Positions 52,786-64,000 of a stretch of DNA of 64,000 bases are shown in pieces. The DNA comes from Siderastrea siderea. Lineage: Eukaryota > Cnidaria > Anthozoa > Scleractinia > Rhizangiidae. The notes beneath the pieces were generated by a model. It had not been told where the DNA came from. It saw only the letters and a program-made list of their open reading frames with translations, and did no database searches. The stretch lies in NCBI GenBank assembly GCA_964030785.1, contig OZ034967.1, positions 46,126,033-46,190,032 of the forward strand, read 5' to 3'. Position numbers and translations under genes: made by a program. Positions within the stretch are counted from its first letter, which is position 1. The number at the start of each line of letters is the position of its first letter.

Positions 52786-55062
52786 GAATGATGTTTTGGC
52801 TTCAAACAGTCGTTTGAATGTCAGACACCCTTCTTTGAGTAGGCGCACATCTGATTCACAATAGGCCACTAACTCTTGTTGAAAATCAAGGACTATTTCC
52901 TTGTCGCGCTGGTCTTTGTGCCACTTTTCAAATTCCTGGCGGGCGTCTGGTGCCATGCTTTCCGGCATGTAGTAGTCGACGGCTGGAACAGGACCCACAT
53001 ACCACTGATTTTTGGGAAGGTTGAATTTGTGTGGAAAGTAACCTTTTTTCAGTTCAGTCAATCCGAAGGTTTTTGGAAAGGCTGAGAGGGGCATTTGAAA
53101 GAAACTCATGGAGTCGATGAAGCGAATTCGATCGTGTTCGACTTCGAGTAGCTTGCACCCGTTGCGGAGCTGTTTGACGATTTGATTGTTGCCATGGTAT
53201 TCACCGACGACGAAGTATCCGTCATACCCTTGAAAGCTGTGGGCTAACACAAACACGGGGCGTGTGTCATTTTCCGTTAGCGTGTCAAGCCATTCGAGAA
53301 AATCTCTCAAACAGTGTTCTCCTTTGAATCGGAAGGGTCTGGTATCCAACTCTGTTTCTGCAACGACTAAATTGGCCTCGTGTTTTTCTCGCGGTTGCAT
53401 GGCTTCGATGTCAAAGAAAACATGAAGGGGTGGTTTGTCTTCTTCTTCGTCTTCATCCGCTGATTCGTGATCACCGTCTTCTTCATTGGCGCGCAAAGTT
53501 TGAAGACCTGCAGCAGCACCGCGTTTGGGTTGAGCTCCACCCTGTCGTTTGCGTTTACGCTTGCTTTTCTTTTGCTCTTCTTTTTTTTCCTGAGGAGTAG
53601 GGGCTTTTTGAATGAAACACTTGTGGGTGGTGGATTCTACGTACTCGTGACAAGACGGACAGTCTATGTAACCACACCTGTGTCGCTGATTGTTTTTGAC
53701 ACCCGATTCCAGTTTGAAACAATGAGGACATCTGCGGTTTTTGAAACAGATGGTCAGTTGTGGATCGGGCACAAGTTTGCCGGTGTGATCTAGAGTGCGA
53801 TGGGCTTGAAAACACGTGTCCCCGAAGAAGTTCCGATGACAACGATCGCAGCGTTGAGTGGCTTTGAGACCGCGAGGGAAAGCCTCGTTGAAATCAGGAC
53901 ACCCGGACTGTCGACAAGCACGACAAAAGCTCTTGTCGATTAGACATCGATGACGAGGGCTTCAAACAGTGAGCACAAACATAACTCGAACCGAAAAATC
54001 CTGTGAGAGTGGTAATGACATCGTAATGTCCTTTTTCATGGAGCAAAATGATTCGTTTTTCATCTGGACCCGTGGGCGGACTGAAAGCCTTGCGGTGAAA
54101 AGAGCGATCGGCATCGACAAGGATGAGACGGTAGTCGAAGAGAGAGGGTGTGTGACTGAACTGTGTGAGTTCCTCATAACCACAAGGACCCTGCGTGACG
54201 TTGGCCTCGTGGTGGAGAAGCACTGCAAGTTCTTTTTGTATTTTTCTCCCTCTTCGAATGGACTCCCATTTAGTGTGGTTGTCCAGTCTGGCTTTGGCAG
54301 TAACAATGGCTCTTGCACAACATAAATTGTCTTCATTGTTGATGCGAAGGATTGATTTTTTGGAAATCTTCAGAAGGGAAGTGGGGTTATGACCTGGCTT
54401 GACATTTCGCTTGCTTCCGCTACCTTCCGGGGGTTGCATGACTTGTGTGATGGATAATTGAAAGGAATCATCCATTTCGAATTGCTCATTGCTGTTGAGG
54501 GCTTGACTCAATCGATTGAAAACACCGTCTAGACGTTCTCCACCTTCTCTCCATTCCCCAGCGCGTAACCCCCAACCTTGGAAATTGGATGTTAATCGAT
54601 CGGAACTTAGCGTGAAATAGAGACGATCTTGATCGTTTAAATCGGGTGTTGTTTCTAAGACACGATTAACGGCACGCCTCAATCCCTCTTGCAATGCCGG
54701 AACCAATTGGGGTGTGTCCACAAAGTTCCCTGTTTGCCTCAAACGCGTGTTGAAATGTCGCTCGCGAACTCCCATGTGATTGCTACGACGATCGATGTAG
54801 GGTTCGAGCTCAAATTCAAATGCACCTCTCGATGGCCGTGTATTGATGGCACCACCACTCTGTCGAAGGAGACGTGTTTGAAAGGCGCGCTGGCGCTCGA
54901 AGTTGTCCATGACTTCATTGCACAAAGTATTTTCTTCCTCATCGTTTCATAACAAATTAAATCATCGTCTGAATCACTGAGGTCTAAACCAAGGGACGCT
55001 AAGTGGGTCTCATAGTTTCTTTCAACATTTTCACCAACATCTTTAGGTAGTTGGTTTGCCAT
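52786..55062 (-). pseudogene. polB: truncated polymerase, unit 3
   Basis: Same gene structure and the same 13-bp (near 54943) and 14-bp (near 53955) deletions as unit 2. One extra coding change (Ser to Pro) lies in the N-terminal extension near 54835. It ends at the unit junction after the Exo III region. Confidence 0.85.
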
Positions 55063-55549
55063 GTTGAGGCAAATTGTAATGAAACGAACCGAGATCGCTT
55101 CTTTTAAACTCTTTTATTCATACCACGTGATTTTTATTTAGATTACATAATTTGAGTCTCACGTGAAACACAACACGTAATGGTTTTGTTGAATTACATA
55201 ACAGTGACTTTTTGAATTACACAACACGTGCTGGTTTTAGTTACACAATGAGGGGAGGGGGGTACCCCTATAAACGTGTATTTTCACGAGTCTTTCACGT
55301 GAAACACAACACGTGATGGTTTTGTTGAATTACATAACAGTGACTTTTTGAATTACATAACGGTTGAACACGTGAAACACAACGCGTGCTGATTTTAGTT
55401 ACATAATGAGGGGGAGGGGGGTACCCCTATAAACGTGTATTTTCACGTGTTATTGTTATATAACCCGGTTATATAATTCCCCGTAATTCATTGCGAGTTG
55501 AGACATTGGCGTTATAAAAGGAGAGAGCGAAAGAAGGTGAATTCAAACG
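55063..55549. promoter_or_regulatory. bidirectional promoter repeat region, unit 3
   Basis: Repeat structure, TATAAAAG and the inverted repeat as in unit 2. Confidence 0.55.
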
Positions 55550-55942
55550 ATGTCCTGAGCGGACGAGATCTTGAGAGAGAAACTTTTGGAACAGTTCGAA
55601 GCATTCCGAGTGGAACGAATTTTAGCGGAAATCAAGAAGGAGTGGGTGTTCGACGAAAGCGTTACTGAGTTCGGAGAGCGGTTGAAAGAGAGAGAACAGT
55701 TGACACAGGCAACCCAGGTAGCACGAGCCACTTACGTGCGAGAGCATTGGACCCTGAGTCTTTATCCGCAGTTCACTTGTGAGTGGTTCATCAAAGGATT
55801 GGATTGTTGCTGGCCGTCATGGAGACACGAGTTCAAGAAACCCAAGACTCCACCACCTCCGAAAACCCAGTTATCAACAAGCGAATTCAAGAAACCCAAG
55901 ACTCTGCCACCCCCGAAAACCCAGAGATCGAACCAGTGGTGA
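55550..55942 (+). CDS. leader ORF with internal TGA, unit 3
   Basis: Identical layout to unit 2, with the ATG-Ser-TGA start preserved. Confidence 0.3.
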
Positions 55943-56748
55943 AAAAACCCAAGACCTTGTTTGTTCCAAAGATTGAACCGAGAGTGGTTGCCATTGCTGA
56001 TAGTCATTGGCAGAAACTTTCTCCAGAGATCCAAGAGAAAATTGAAATGATGGCGGCGCGTGAAGTTCATCGCCAAAAGTTGAACAAGGTGTGTGAAGAA
56101 GACTTTCTTTTGGTTGAACAATGTTTTGTGTGCAAAAAAGAAGAGTGGGGGATGTTGTCGACACCCTGTTGCCAAAGACCTGCCCATTTGGAAGGCTGCC
56201 CTGCCCCCATTCATGTTCATACCGATTTGCGTCGAGTTTGTATGATATTAGATTTGGAAGGCTTCGTCCTCAAAGGGAAAAGAGTTGTTGTTCGCGAAGT
56301 GGGATGGTGTGACATGCACGGATTTTCCGACAGCTTTCATTTCAAACCTGAACCTGACATTCAGTTCAACTCTCTCTCTCCTGCTGACAAGCGTACAGTA
56401 AATTATGTGTTCCACAACATCCACGCGCTTCCTTTTGAAGCACGCCCGCGAGAGAACGCCATCGATGGGTATTTGGTTGATTTTGTTGTCAAAACCTTGT
56501 GTGAAAAACTCTCTACCCTTGAGAGAGATGTGGTCGCCTACAAGGGTGGAACGCTTGAAAAACAATTATTGACGCGATTAAATATTCCTCACGTCGATTT
56601 AGAAGCGTATGGCTGCCCAAAACCCAATCGTTTACGTTTTGATGGATTCGAACCTCTTTTTGATTGCGGTCATCACATTCATTCCCATTCCCACTGCCCA
56701 CGAGTGGAGACATATTTATTTTACCAATGGTTGACTTGCCATTCTTGA
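55783..56748 (+). CDS. 321-aa Cys-rich ECHC-like protein, unit 3
   Basis: Intact frame. It differs from the unit 2 product by Cys to Gly at residue 138 (LEGC in place of LECC), which removes one Cys of the putative zinc cluster. The same change is in unit 4. All ECHC-type residues are unchanged. Confidence 0.65.
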   Translation: MVHQRIGLLLAVMETRVQETQDSTTSENPVINKRIQETQDSATPENPEIEPVVKKPKTLFVPKIEPRVVAIADSHWQKLSPEIQEKIEMMAAREVHRQKLNKVCEEDFLLVEQCFVCKKEEWGMLSTPCCQRPAHLEGCPAPIHVHTDLRRVCMILDLEGFVLKGKRVVVREVGWCDMHGFSDSFHFKPEPDIQFNSLSPADKRTVNYVFHNIHALPFEARPRENAIDGYLVDFVVKTLCEKLSTLERDVVAYKGGTLEKQLLTRLNIPHVDLEAYGCPKPNRLRFDGFEPLFDCGHHIHSHSHCPRVETYLFYQWLTCHS

Positions 56749-56799
56749 TTTCATGGAAGAAATGATCACGTACCGGATTTGTTGTTTGATTCTTAATAG

Positions 56800-58428
56800 G
56801 TCATTGAAGAAATGGAAATGACGGCGACAATGATTTGGTGTTCTTATTGTGAACAATATCACTTTAAAAAACATTTAGACAATAAACCCGAGATGCTTTG
56901 GTGTTGGCAGTGTGATGCACATCATCCATTAATTCGAATTTGTTGACCCTGTAGGTGTTTTCAGAAATGTGGTCGTCGTCTTTTTTCCGTCGGTGCTATT
57001 GGTGTAATAGATATCACCTGTTGGCATCTACTCGATTACTGAAAAGGATTTGTGACGATCTTTTCAGGTGATGACCCAAATGACAAAGGAAAAGTGGCAT
57101 CGCTTTAGTTGTGTTCGATGTGAAATTGATTTTTATTGTAAATTTCAACGGTGGAAAAAACAAATGGCTATTGTACGCATGATGAGAGTGTATTTGAAAA
57201 GTAAACGAACTTGTTTCTTATTGTTTTCAGGTCCACGTTCAGATGGACTTCTTACTCGATTGGCATTACTCTAAGTGTCATCAGTGTTACTTTAGGCTTA
57301 GACACATTTATAAAAATAAACAGAATTTCTCGTGTTCTTCCACATTATCCGACATGGCAGATTGTAAGTTTAAAACGTAGTACACATGATGAGAGTGTTC
57401 AGGTCATGAGTGTCATGAGTGTGTCATGAGTGTCACGAGTGTCATGAGTGTTCATGAGCGTTTTCAGGTCCACGTTCAGATGGACTGCTTTTTCATTCAA
57501 TATTATTCATCATTATTATACGTTTAAAACATAAAGATCGTTTTTAGAAGACACTACTTGTTCTTTTCAGGTTCACATACAAATGGATGCCTTGTTTTAA
57601 GTATTGGCTGACCTCGAGAATGAAATGATGTAATGTTTGACTGCGAACTTTAAAAATGTATTTTTTCAGGTGCAAGACGAAATGAAGAATTCTCCAAAGT
57701 GGCACCGTTTTCGTTGTTTGCCATGTGAATTGAAATTTCAACATAATTTTTCATTCTCAACAAAGATGTGAATTTTGAAACGCTTGTTGAAGTTATGTTT
57801 TGGTTGTGAGCGTCCACTTCAATTGTCCTCCGCAGGTTCATTTACAGATGACCTCTTCCGTGAGTTGGCATCGCACTGAATGTTCCCATTGTTATGTCAA
57901 GTTTTTGCAAACTTTGAGACGCGCCAAGTTGCTGAGATTAAGAAAACATGCTGTTAAGAAAAGTTTGTTTTATTAATGTTTCAGGTGCACCAACAAATGG
58001 AATTTGGCATATCTATTTGCATGTGTTCCCCGAAACATATTTCTAAAGAAGCCAATTTTTGGAAAAAGTATGAAGGTATTATTCAAGGAGTGGGTATCAA
58101 AGGAATAGGAATTAGGAGTGTTTTAGAAAGGCGTTTTTAAAAAAAGTTTGTTTTATTAATTTTTCAGGTGCACCAACAAATGGAATTTGCCATATCTATT
58201 TGCATGTGTTCCCCGAAACATATTTCTAAAGAAGCCAATTTTTGGAAAAAGTATGAAGGTATTATTCAAGGAGTGGGTATCAAAGGAATAGGAATTAGGA
58301 GTGTTTTAGAAAGGCGTGGATGGAGAGGTAAAAGAGTTGAGTGGGAAAAGTTGACTGGCTGTAAAATGTATGCCCAATGTAGATGTTGTAACTGTAGTGA
58401 AAGGGAATTGCGAGTGCAACTGTTGTAA
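56800..58428 (+). other. mini-coding cassette array, unit 3
   Basis: Cassettes at 56800, 56955, 57068, 57231, 57468, 57571, 57670, 57836, 57985 and the duplicate at 58168. The acceptor tract before the first cassette 9 copy carries a T to G change. Cassette 4 keeps Trp. Confidence 0.65.
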
Positions 58429-58443
58429 CATTGTATTCAACTA

Positions 58444-60720
58444 GAATGATGTTTTGGCTTCAAACAGTCGTTTGAATGTCAGACACCCTTCTTTGAGTAG
58501 GCGCACATCTGATTCACAATAGGCCACTAACTCTTGTTGAAAATCAAGGACTATTTCCTTGTCGCGCTGGTCTTTGTGCCACTTTTCAAATTCCTGGCGG
58601 GCGTCTGGTGCCATGCTTTCCGGCATGTAGTAGTCGACGGCTGGAACAGGACCCACATACCACTGATTTTTGGGAAGGTTGAATTTGTGTGGAAAGTAAC
58701 CTTTTTTCAGTTCAGTCAATCCGAAGGTTTTTGGAAAGGCTGAGAGGGGCATTTGAAAGAAACTCATGGAGTCGATGAAGCGAATTCGATCGTGTTCGAC
58801 TTCGAGTAGCTTGCACCCGTTGCGGAGCTGTTTGACGATTTGATTGTTGCCATGGTATTCACCGACGACGAAGTATCCGTCATACCCTTGAAAGCTGTGG
58901 GCTAACACAAACACGGGGCGTGTGTCATTTTCCGTTAGCGTGTCAAGCCATTCGAGAAAATCTCTCAAACAGTGTTCTCCTTTGAATCGGAAGGGTCTGG
59001 TATCCAACTCTGTTTCTGCAACGACTAAATTGGCCTCGTGTTTTTCTCGCGGTTGCATGGCTTCGATGTCAAAGAAAACATGAAGGGGTGGTTTGTCTTC
59101 TTCTTCGTCTTCATCCGCTGATTCGTGATCACCGTCTTCTTCATTGGCGCGCAAAGTTTGAAGACCTGCAGCAGCACCGCGTTTGGGTTGAGCTCCACCC
59201 TGTCGTTTGCGTTTACGCTTGCTTTTCTTTTGCTCTTCTTTTTTTTCCTGAGGAGTAGGGGCTTTTTGAATGAAACACTTGTGGGTGGTGGATTCTACGT
59301 ACTCGTGACAAGACGGACAGTCTATGTAACCACACCTGTGTCGCTGATTGTTTTTGACACCCGATTCCAGTTTGAAACAATGAGGACATCTGCGGTTTTT
59401 GAAACAGATGGTCAGTTGTGGATCGGGCACAAGTTTGCCGGTGTGATCTAGAGTGCGATGGGCTTGAAAACACGTGTCCCCGAAGAAGTTCCGATGACAA
59501 CGATCGCAGCGTTGAGTGGCTTTGAGACCGCGAGGGAAAGCCTCGTTGAAATCAGGACACCCGGACTGTCGACAAGCACGACAAAAGCTCTTGTCGATTA
59601 GACATCGATGACGAGGGCTTCAAACAGTGAGCACAAACATAACTCGAACCGAAAAATCCTGTGAGAGTGGTAATGACATCGTAATGTCCTTTTTCATGGA
59701 GCAAAATGATTCGTTTTTCATCTGGACCCGTGGGCGGACTGAAAGCCTTGCGGTGAAAAGAGCGATCGGCATCGACAAGGATGAGACGGTAGTCGAAGAG
59801 AGAGGGTGTGTGACTGAACTGTGTGAGTTCCTCATAACCACAAGGACCCTGCGTGACGTTGGCCTCGTGGTGGAGAAGCACTGCAAGTTCTTTTTGTATT
59901 TTTCTCCCTCTTCGAATGGACTCCCATTTAGTGTGGTTGTCCAGTCTGGCTTTGGCAGTAACAATGGCTCTTGCACAACATAAATTGTCTTCATTGTTGA
60001 TGCGAAGGATTGATTTTTTGGAAATCTTCAGAAGGGAAGTGGGGTTATGACCTGGCTTGACATTTCGCTTGCTTCCGCTACCTTCCGGGGGTTGCATGAC
60101 TTGTGTGATGGATAATTGAAAGGAATCATCCATTTCGAATTGCTCATTGCTGTTGAGGGCTTGACTCAATCGATTGAAAACACCGTCTAGACGTTCTCCA
60201 CCTTCTCTCCATTCCCCAGCGCGTAACCCCCAACCTTGGAAATTGGATGTTAATCGATCGGAACTTAGCGTGAAATAGAGACGATCTTGATCGTTTAAAT
60301 CGGGTGTTGTTTCTAAGACACGATTAACGGCACGCCTCAATCCCTCTTGCAATGCCGGAACCAATTGGGGTGTGTCCACAAAGTTCCCTGTTTGCCTCAA
60401 ACGCGTGTTGAAATGTCGCTCGCGAACTCCCATGTGATTGCTACGACGATCGATGTAGGGTTCGAGCTCAAATTCAAATGCACCTCTCGATGGCCGTGTA
60501 TTGATGGCACCACCACTCTGTCGAAGGAGACGTGTTTGAAAGGCGCGCTGGCGCTCGAAGTTGTCCATGACTTCATTGCACAAAGTATTTTCTTCCTCAT
60601 CGTTTCATAACAAATTAAATCATCGTCTGAATCACTGAGGTCTAAACCAAGGGACGCTAAGTGGGTCTCATAGTTTCTTTCAACATTTTCACCAACATCT
60701 TTAGGTAGTTGGTTTGCCAT
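58444..60720 (-). pseudogene. polB: truncated polymerase, unit 4
   Basis: Same structure, junction end and 13-bp (near 60601) and 14-bp (near 59613) deletions as units 2 and 3. The visible protein pieces match unit 3. Confidence 0.85.
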
Positions 60721-61207
60721 GTTGAGGCAAATTGTAATGAAACGAACCGAGATCGCTTCTTTTAAACTCTTTTATTCATACCACGTGATTTTTATTTAGA
60801 TTACATAATTTGAGTCTCACGTGAAACACAACACGTAATGGTTTTGTTGAATTACATAACAGTGACTTTTTGAATTACACAACACGTGCTGGTTTTAGTT
60901 ACACAATGAGGGGAGGGGGGTACCCCTATAAACGTGTATTTTCACGAGTCTTTCACGTGAAACACAACACGTGATGGTTTTGTTGAATTACATAACAGTG
61001 ACTTTTTGAATTACATAACGGTTGAACACGTGAAACACAACGCGTGCTGATTTTAGTTACATAATGAGGGGGAGGGGGGTACCCCTATAAACGTGTATTT
61101 TCACGTGTTATTGTTATATAACCCGGTTATATAATTCCCCGTAATTCATTGCGAGTTGAGACATTGGCGTTATAAAAGGAGAGAGCGAAAGAAGGTGAAT
61201 TCAAACG
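60721..61207. promoter_or_regulatory. bidirectional promoter repeat region, unit 4
   Basis: As in units 2 and 3, with all core motifs conserved. Confidence 0.55.
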
Positions 61208-61600
61208 ATGTCCTGAGCGGACGAGATCTTGAGAGAGAAACTTTTGGAACAGTTCGAAGCATTCCGAGTGGAACGAATTTTAGCGGAAATCAAGAAGGAG
61301 TGGGTGTTCGACGAAAGCGTTACTGAGTTCGGAGAGCGGTTGAAAGAGAGAGAACAGTTGACACAGGCAACCCAGGTAGCACGAGCCACTTACGTGCGAG
61401 AGCATTGGACCCTGAGTCTTTATCCGCAGTTCACTTGTGAGTGGTTCATCAAAGGATTGGATTGTTGCTGGCCGTCATGGAGACACGAGTTCAAGAAACC
61501 CAAGACTCCACCACCTCCGAAAACCCAGTTATCAACAAGCGAATTCAAGAAACCCAAGACTCTGCCACCCCCGAAAACCCAGAGATCGAACCAGTGGTGA
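61208..61600 (+). CDS. leader ORF with internal TGA, unit 4
   Basis: As in the other units; the TGA at codon 3 is again present. Confidence 0.3.
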
Positions 61601-62406
61601 AAAAACCCAAGACCTTGTTTGTTCCAAAGATTGAACCGAGAGTGGTTGCCATTGCTGATAGTCATTGGCAGAAACTTTCTCCAGAGATCCAAGAGAAAAT
61701 TGAAATGATGGCGGCGCGTGAAGTTCATCGCCAAAAGTTGAACAAGGTGTGTGAAGACGACTTTCTTTTGGTTGAACAATGTTTTGTGTGCAAAAAAGAA
61801 GAGTGGGGGATGTTGTCGACACCCTGTTGCCAAAGACCTGCCCATTTGGAAGGCTGCCCTGCCCCCATTCATGTTCATACCGATTTGCGTCGAGTTTGTA
61901 TGATATTAGATTTGGAAGGCTTCGTCCTCAAAGGGAAAAGAGTTGTTGTTCGCGAAGTGGGATGGTGTGACATGCACGGATTTTCCGACAGCTTTCATTT
62001 CAAACCTGAACCTGACATTCAGTTCAACTCTCTCTCTCCTGCTGACAAGCGTACAGTAAATTATGTGTTCCACAACATCCACGCGCTTCCTTTTGAAGCA
62101 CGCCCGCGAGAGAACGCCATCGATGGGTATTTGGTTGATTTTGTTGTCAAAACCTTGTGTGAAAAACTCTCTACCCTTGAGAGAGATGTGGTCGCCTACA
62201 AGGGTGGAACGCTTGAAAAACAATTATTGACGCGATTAAATATTCCTCACGTCGATTTAGAAGCGTATGGCTGCCCAAAACCCAATCGTTTACGTTTTGA
62301 TGGATTCGAACCTCTTTTTGATTGCGGTCATCACATTCATTCCCATTCCCACTGCCCACGAGTGGAGACATATTTATTTTACCAATGGTTGACTTGCCAT
62401 TCTTGA
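61441..62406 (+). CDS. 321-aa Cys-rich ECHC-like protein, unit 4
   Basis: Intact frame, identical to unit 3 except Glu to Asp near residue 106 in the segment before the CFVC pair. Confidence 0.65.
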   Translation: MVHQRIGLLLAVMETRVQETQDSTTSENPVINKRIQETQDSATPENPEIEPVVKKPKTLFVPKIEPRVVAIADSHWQKLSPEIQEKIEMMAAREVHRQKLNKVCEDDFLLVEQCFVCKKEEWGMLSTPCCQRPAHLEGCPAPIHVHTDLRRVCMILDLEGFVLKGKRVVVREVGWCDMHGFSDSFHFKPEPDIQFNSLSPADKRTVNYVFHNIHALPFEARPRENAIDGYLVDFVVKTLCEKLSTLERDVVAYKGGTLEKQLLTRLNIPHVDLEAYGCPKPNRLRFDGFEPLFDCGHHIHSHSHCPRVETYLFYQWLTCHS

Positions 62407-62457
62407 TTTCATGGAAGAAATGATCACGTACCGGATTTGTTGTTTGATTCTTAATAG

Positions 62458-64000
62458 GTCATTGAAGAAATGGAAATGACGGCGACAATGATTTGGTGTT
62501 CTTATTGTGAACAATATCACTTTAAAAAACATTTAGACAATAAACCCGAGATGCTTTGGTGTTGGCAGTGTGATGCACATCATCCATTAATTCGAATTTG
62601 TTGACCCTGTAGGTGTTTTCAGAAATGTGGTCGTCGTCTTTTTTCCGTCGGTGCTATTGGTGTAATAGATATCACCTGTTGGCATCTACTCGATTACTGA
62701 AAAGGATTTGTGACGATCTTTTCAGGTGATGACCCAAATGACAAAGGAAAAGTGGCATCGCTTTAGTTGTGTTCGATGTGAAATTGATTTTTATTGTGAA
62801 TTTCAACGGTGGAAAAAACAAATGGCTATTGTACGCATGATGAGAGTGTATTTGAAAAGTAAACGAACTTGTTTCTTATTGTTTTCAGGTCCACGTTCAG
62901 ATGGACTTCTTACTCGATTGGCATTACTCTAAGTGTCATCAGTGTTACTTTAGGCTTAGACACATTTATAAAAATAAACAGAATTTCTCGTGTTCTTCCA
63001 CATTATCCGACATGGCAGATTGTAAGTTTAAAACGTAGTACACATGATGAGAGTGTTCAGGTCATGAGTGTCATGAGTGTGTCATGAGTGTCACGAGTGT
63101 CATGAGTGTTCATGAGCGTTTTCAGGTCCACGTTCAGATGGACTGCTTTTTCATTCAATATTATTCATCATTATTATACGTTTAAAACATAAAGATCGTT
63201 TTTAGAAGACACTACTTGTTCTTTTCAGGTTCACATACAAATGGATGCCTTGTTTTAAGTATTGGCTGACCTCGAGAATGAAATGATGTAATGTTTGACT
63301 GCGAACTTTAAAAATGTATTTTTTCAGGTGCAAGACGAAATGAAGAATTCTCCAAAGTGGCACCGTTTTCGTTGTTTGCCATGTGAATTGAAATTTCAAC
63401 ATAATTTTTCATTCTCAACAAAGATGTGAATTTTGAAACGCTTGTTGAAGTTATGTTTTGGTTGTGAGCGTCCACTTCAATTGTCCTCCGCAGGTTCATT
63501 TACAGATGACCTCTTCCGTGAGTTGGCATCGCACTGAATGTTCCCATTGTTATGTCAAGTTTTTGCAAACTTTGAGACGCGCCAAGTTGCTGAGATTAAG
63601 AAAACATGCTGTTAAGAAAAGTTTGTTTTATTAATTTTTCAGGTGCACCAACAAATGGAATTTGGCATATCTATTTGCATGTGTTCCCCGAAACATATTT
63701 CTAAAGAAGCCAATTTTTGGAAAAAGTATGAAGGTATTATTCAAGGAGTGGGTATCAAAGGAATAGGAATTAGGAGTGTTTTAGAAAGGCGTTTTTAAAA
63801 AAAGTTTGTTTTATTAATTTTTCAGGTGCACCAACAAATGGAATTTGCCATATCTATTTGCATGTGTTCCCCGAAACATATTTCTAAAGAAGCCAATTTT
63901 TGGAAAAAGTATGAAGGTATTATTCAAGGAGTGGGTATCAAAGGAATAGGAATTAGGAGTGTTTTAGAAAGGCGTGGATGGAGAGGTAAAAGAGTTGAGT
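62458..64000 (+). other. mini-coding cassette array, unit 4 (cut by window end)
   Basis: Cassettes at 62458, 62613, 62726, 62889, 63126, 63229, 63328, 63494, 63643 and the start of the duplicate cassette 9 at 63826, whose end lies outside the window. Cassette 3 has a Lys to Glu change (FYCEF for FYCKF). Confidence 0.65.

Larger units (their letters stand above)
52786..58443. repeat. tandem array unit 3 (5658 bp)
   Basis: Same length and lesions as unit 2. Distinguishing bases shared with unit 4 include CTTGTCGATT near 53936 and GGCCGTGTATT near 54835. It differs from all others in the acceptor of cassette 9 first copy (TTAATGTTTCAG near 57976). Confidence 0.95.
58444..64000. repeat. tandem array unit 4 (partial, cut by window end)
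   Basis: 5557 bp visible of an expected 5658. Private changes include GAAGACGAC near 61756 and TTGTGAATTTC near 62797. The array continues beyond the window. Confidence 0.95.

Noticed and set aside
41641..64000. Whole array as a pure assembly artefact
   Set aside because: Each unit has private base changes and unit 1 has a different set of indels, so at least two distinct forms exist. The exact copy number remains unverified.
39647..64000. A complete Polinton or adintovirus with capsid, integrase and ATPase genes
   Set aside because: No capsid, protease, integrase or packaging ATPase motif and no terminal inverted repeats were found; only the polymerase and the divergent plus-strand gene are present.

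Overview
The window looks like an invertebrate animal genome, most plausibly an anthozoan cnidarian (stony coral or sea anemone). The reasons are the GT-AG introns, AT-rich intergenic DNA, BEL/Pao retrotransposons, a Penelope-type remnant, a stand-alone P2X7-tail-like (P2RX7_C) domain protein, and a transposase-like family I associate with cnidarians. The species call is inference. Almost everything recognisable is mobile-element derived; no conventional housekeeping gene is seen.

Layout. 1-9.9 kb: a small exon pair (1445-1975), a six-exon transposase-like gene (2429-5741, +), a converging minus-strand gene with Cys-rich exons and a P2RX7_C-like last exon (6331-8102), a small two-exon minus gene (8267-8711), and a damaged IS1595/ISXO2-type DDE gene (8954-9917). 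9.9-17.2 kb: mostly unassigned, with a non-LTR retrotransposon remnant (about 13.58-14.25 kb) and a TRAF-type zinc-finger exon remnant. 17.2-29.5 kb: a 25-bp minisatellite runs straight into an old BEL/Pao element. That element is split by a young, full-length BEL/Pao element (21565-27799) with near-identical LTRs and a CCTAG target duplication. 29.8-37.5 kb: a fold-back element, a further BEL/Pao RT remnant, a homeodomain-like exon pair, a gag remnant, a Penelope-like remnant and a second transposase-like exon.

39.5-64 kb is the most unusual part. An initiator-type tRNA-Met gene lies 30 bp from the 3' end of a degraded family B DNA polymerase gene (minus strand). That polymerase carries N-terminal zinc fingers, a 3'-5' exonuclease and a Vsr-like nuclease insertion. 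Across a repeat-rich bidirectional promoter lies a plus-strand gene for a Cys-rich protein with a possible Maelstrom-like ECHC/DnaQ fold. It is followed by an array of about nine short coding cassettes. Each cassette begins directly after a 3'-splice-site-like tract with the same V-x-x-[Q/E]-M signature, and most carry a W-H-[R/Y]-x-x-C-x-x-C half zinc ribbon. This block (polymerase exonuclease half, promoter, plus gene, cassettes) is tandemly repeated with a 5487-bp first unit and then 5658-bp units, and runs off the right edge. Units 2-4 share two frameshift deletions and a truncated polymerase; unit 1 has its own, different lesions.

The polymerase resembles those of Polinton/adintovirus-like elements, but no capsid, integrase, ATPase or terminal repeats were found, so the full element type stays open. 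The cassette array is the best candidate for something undescribed.
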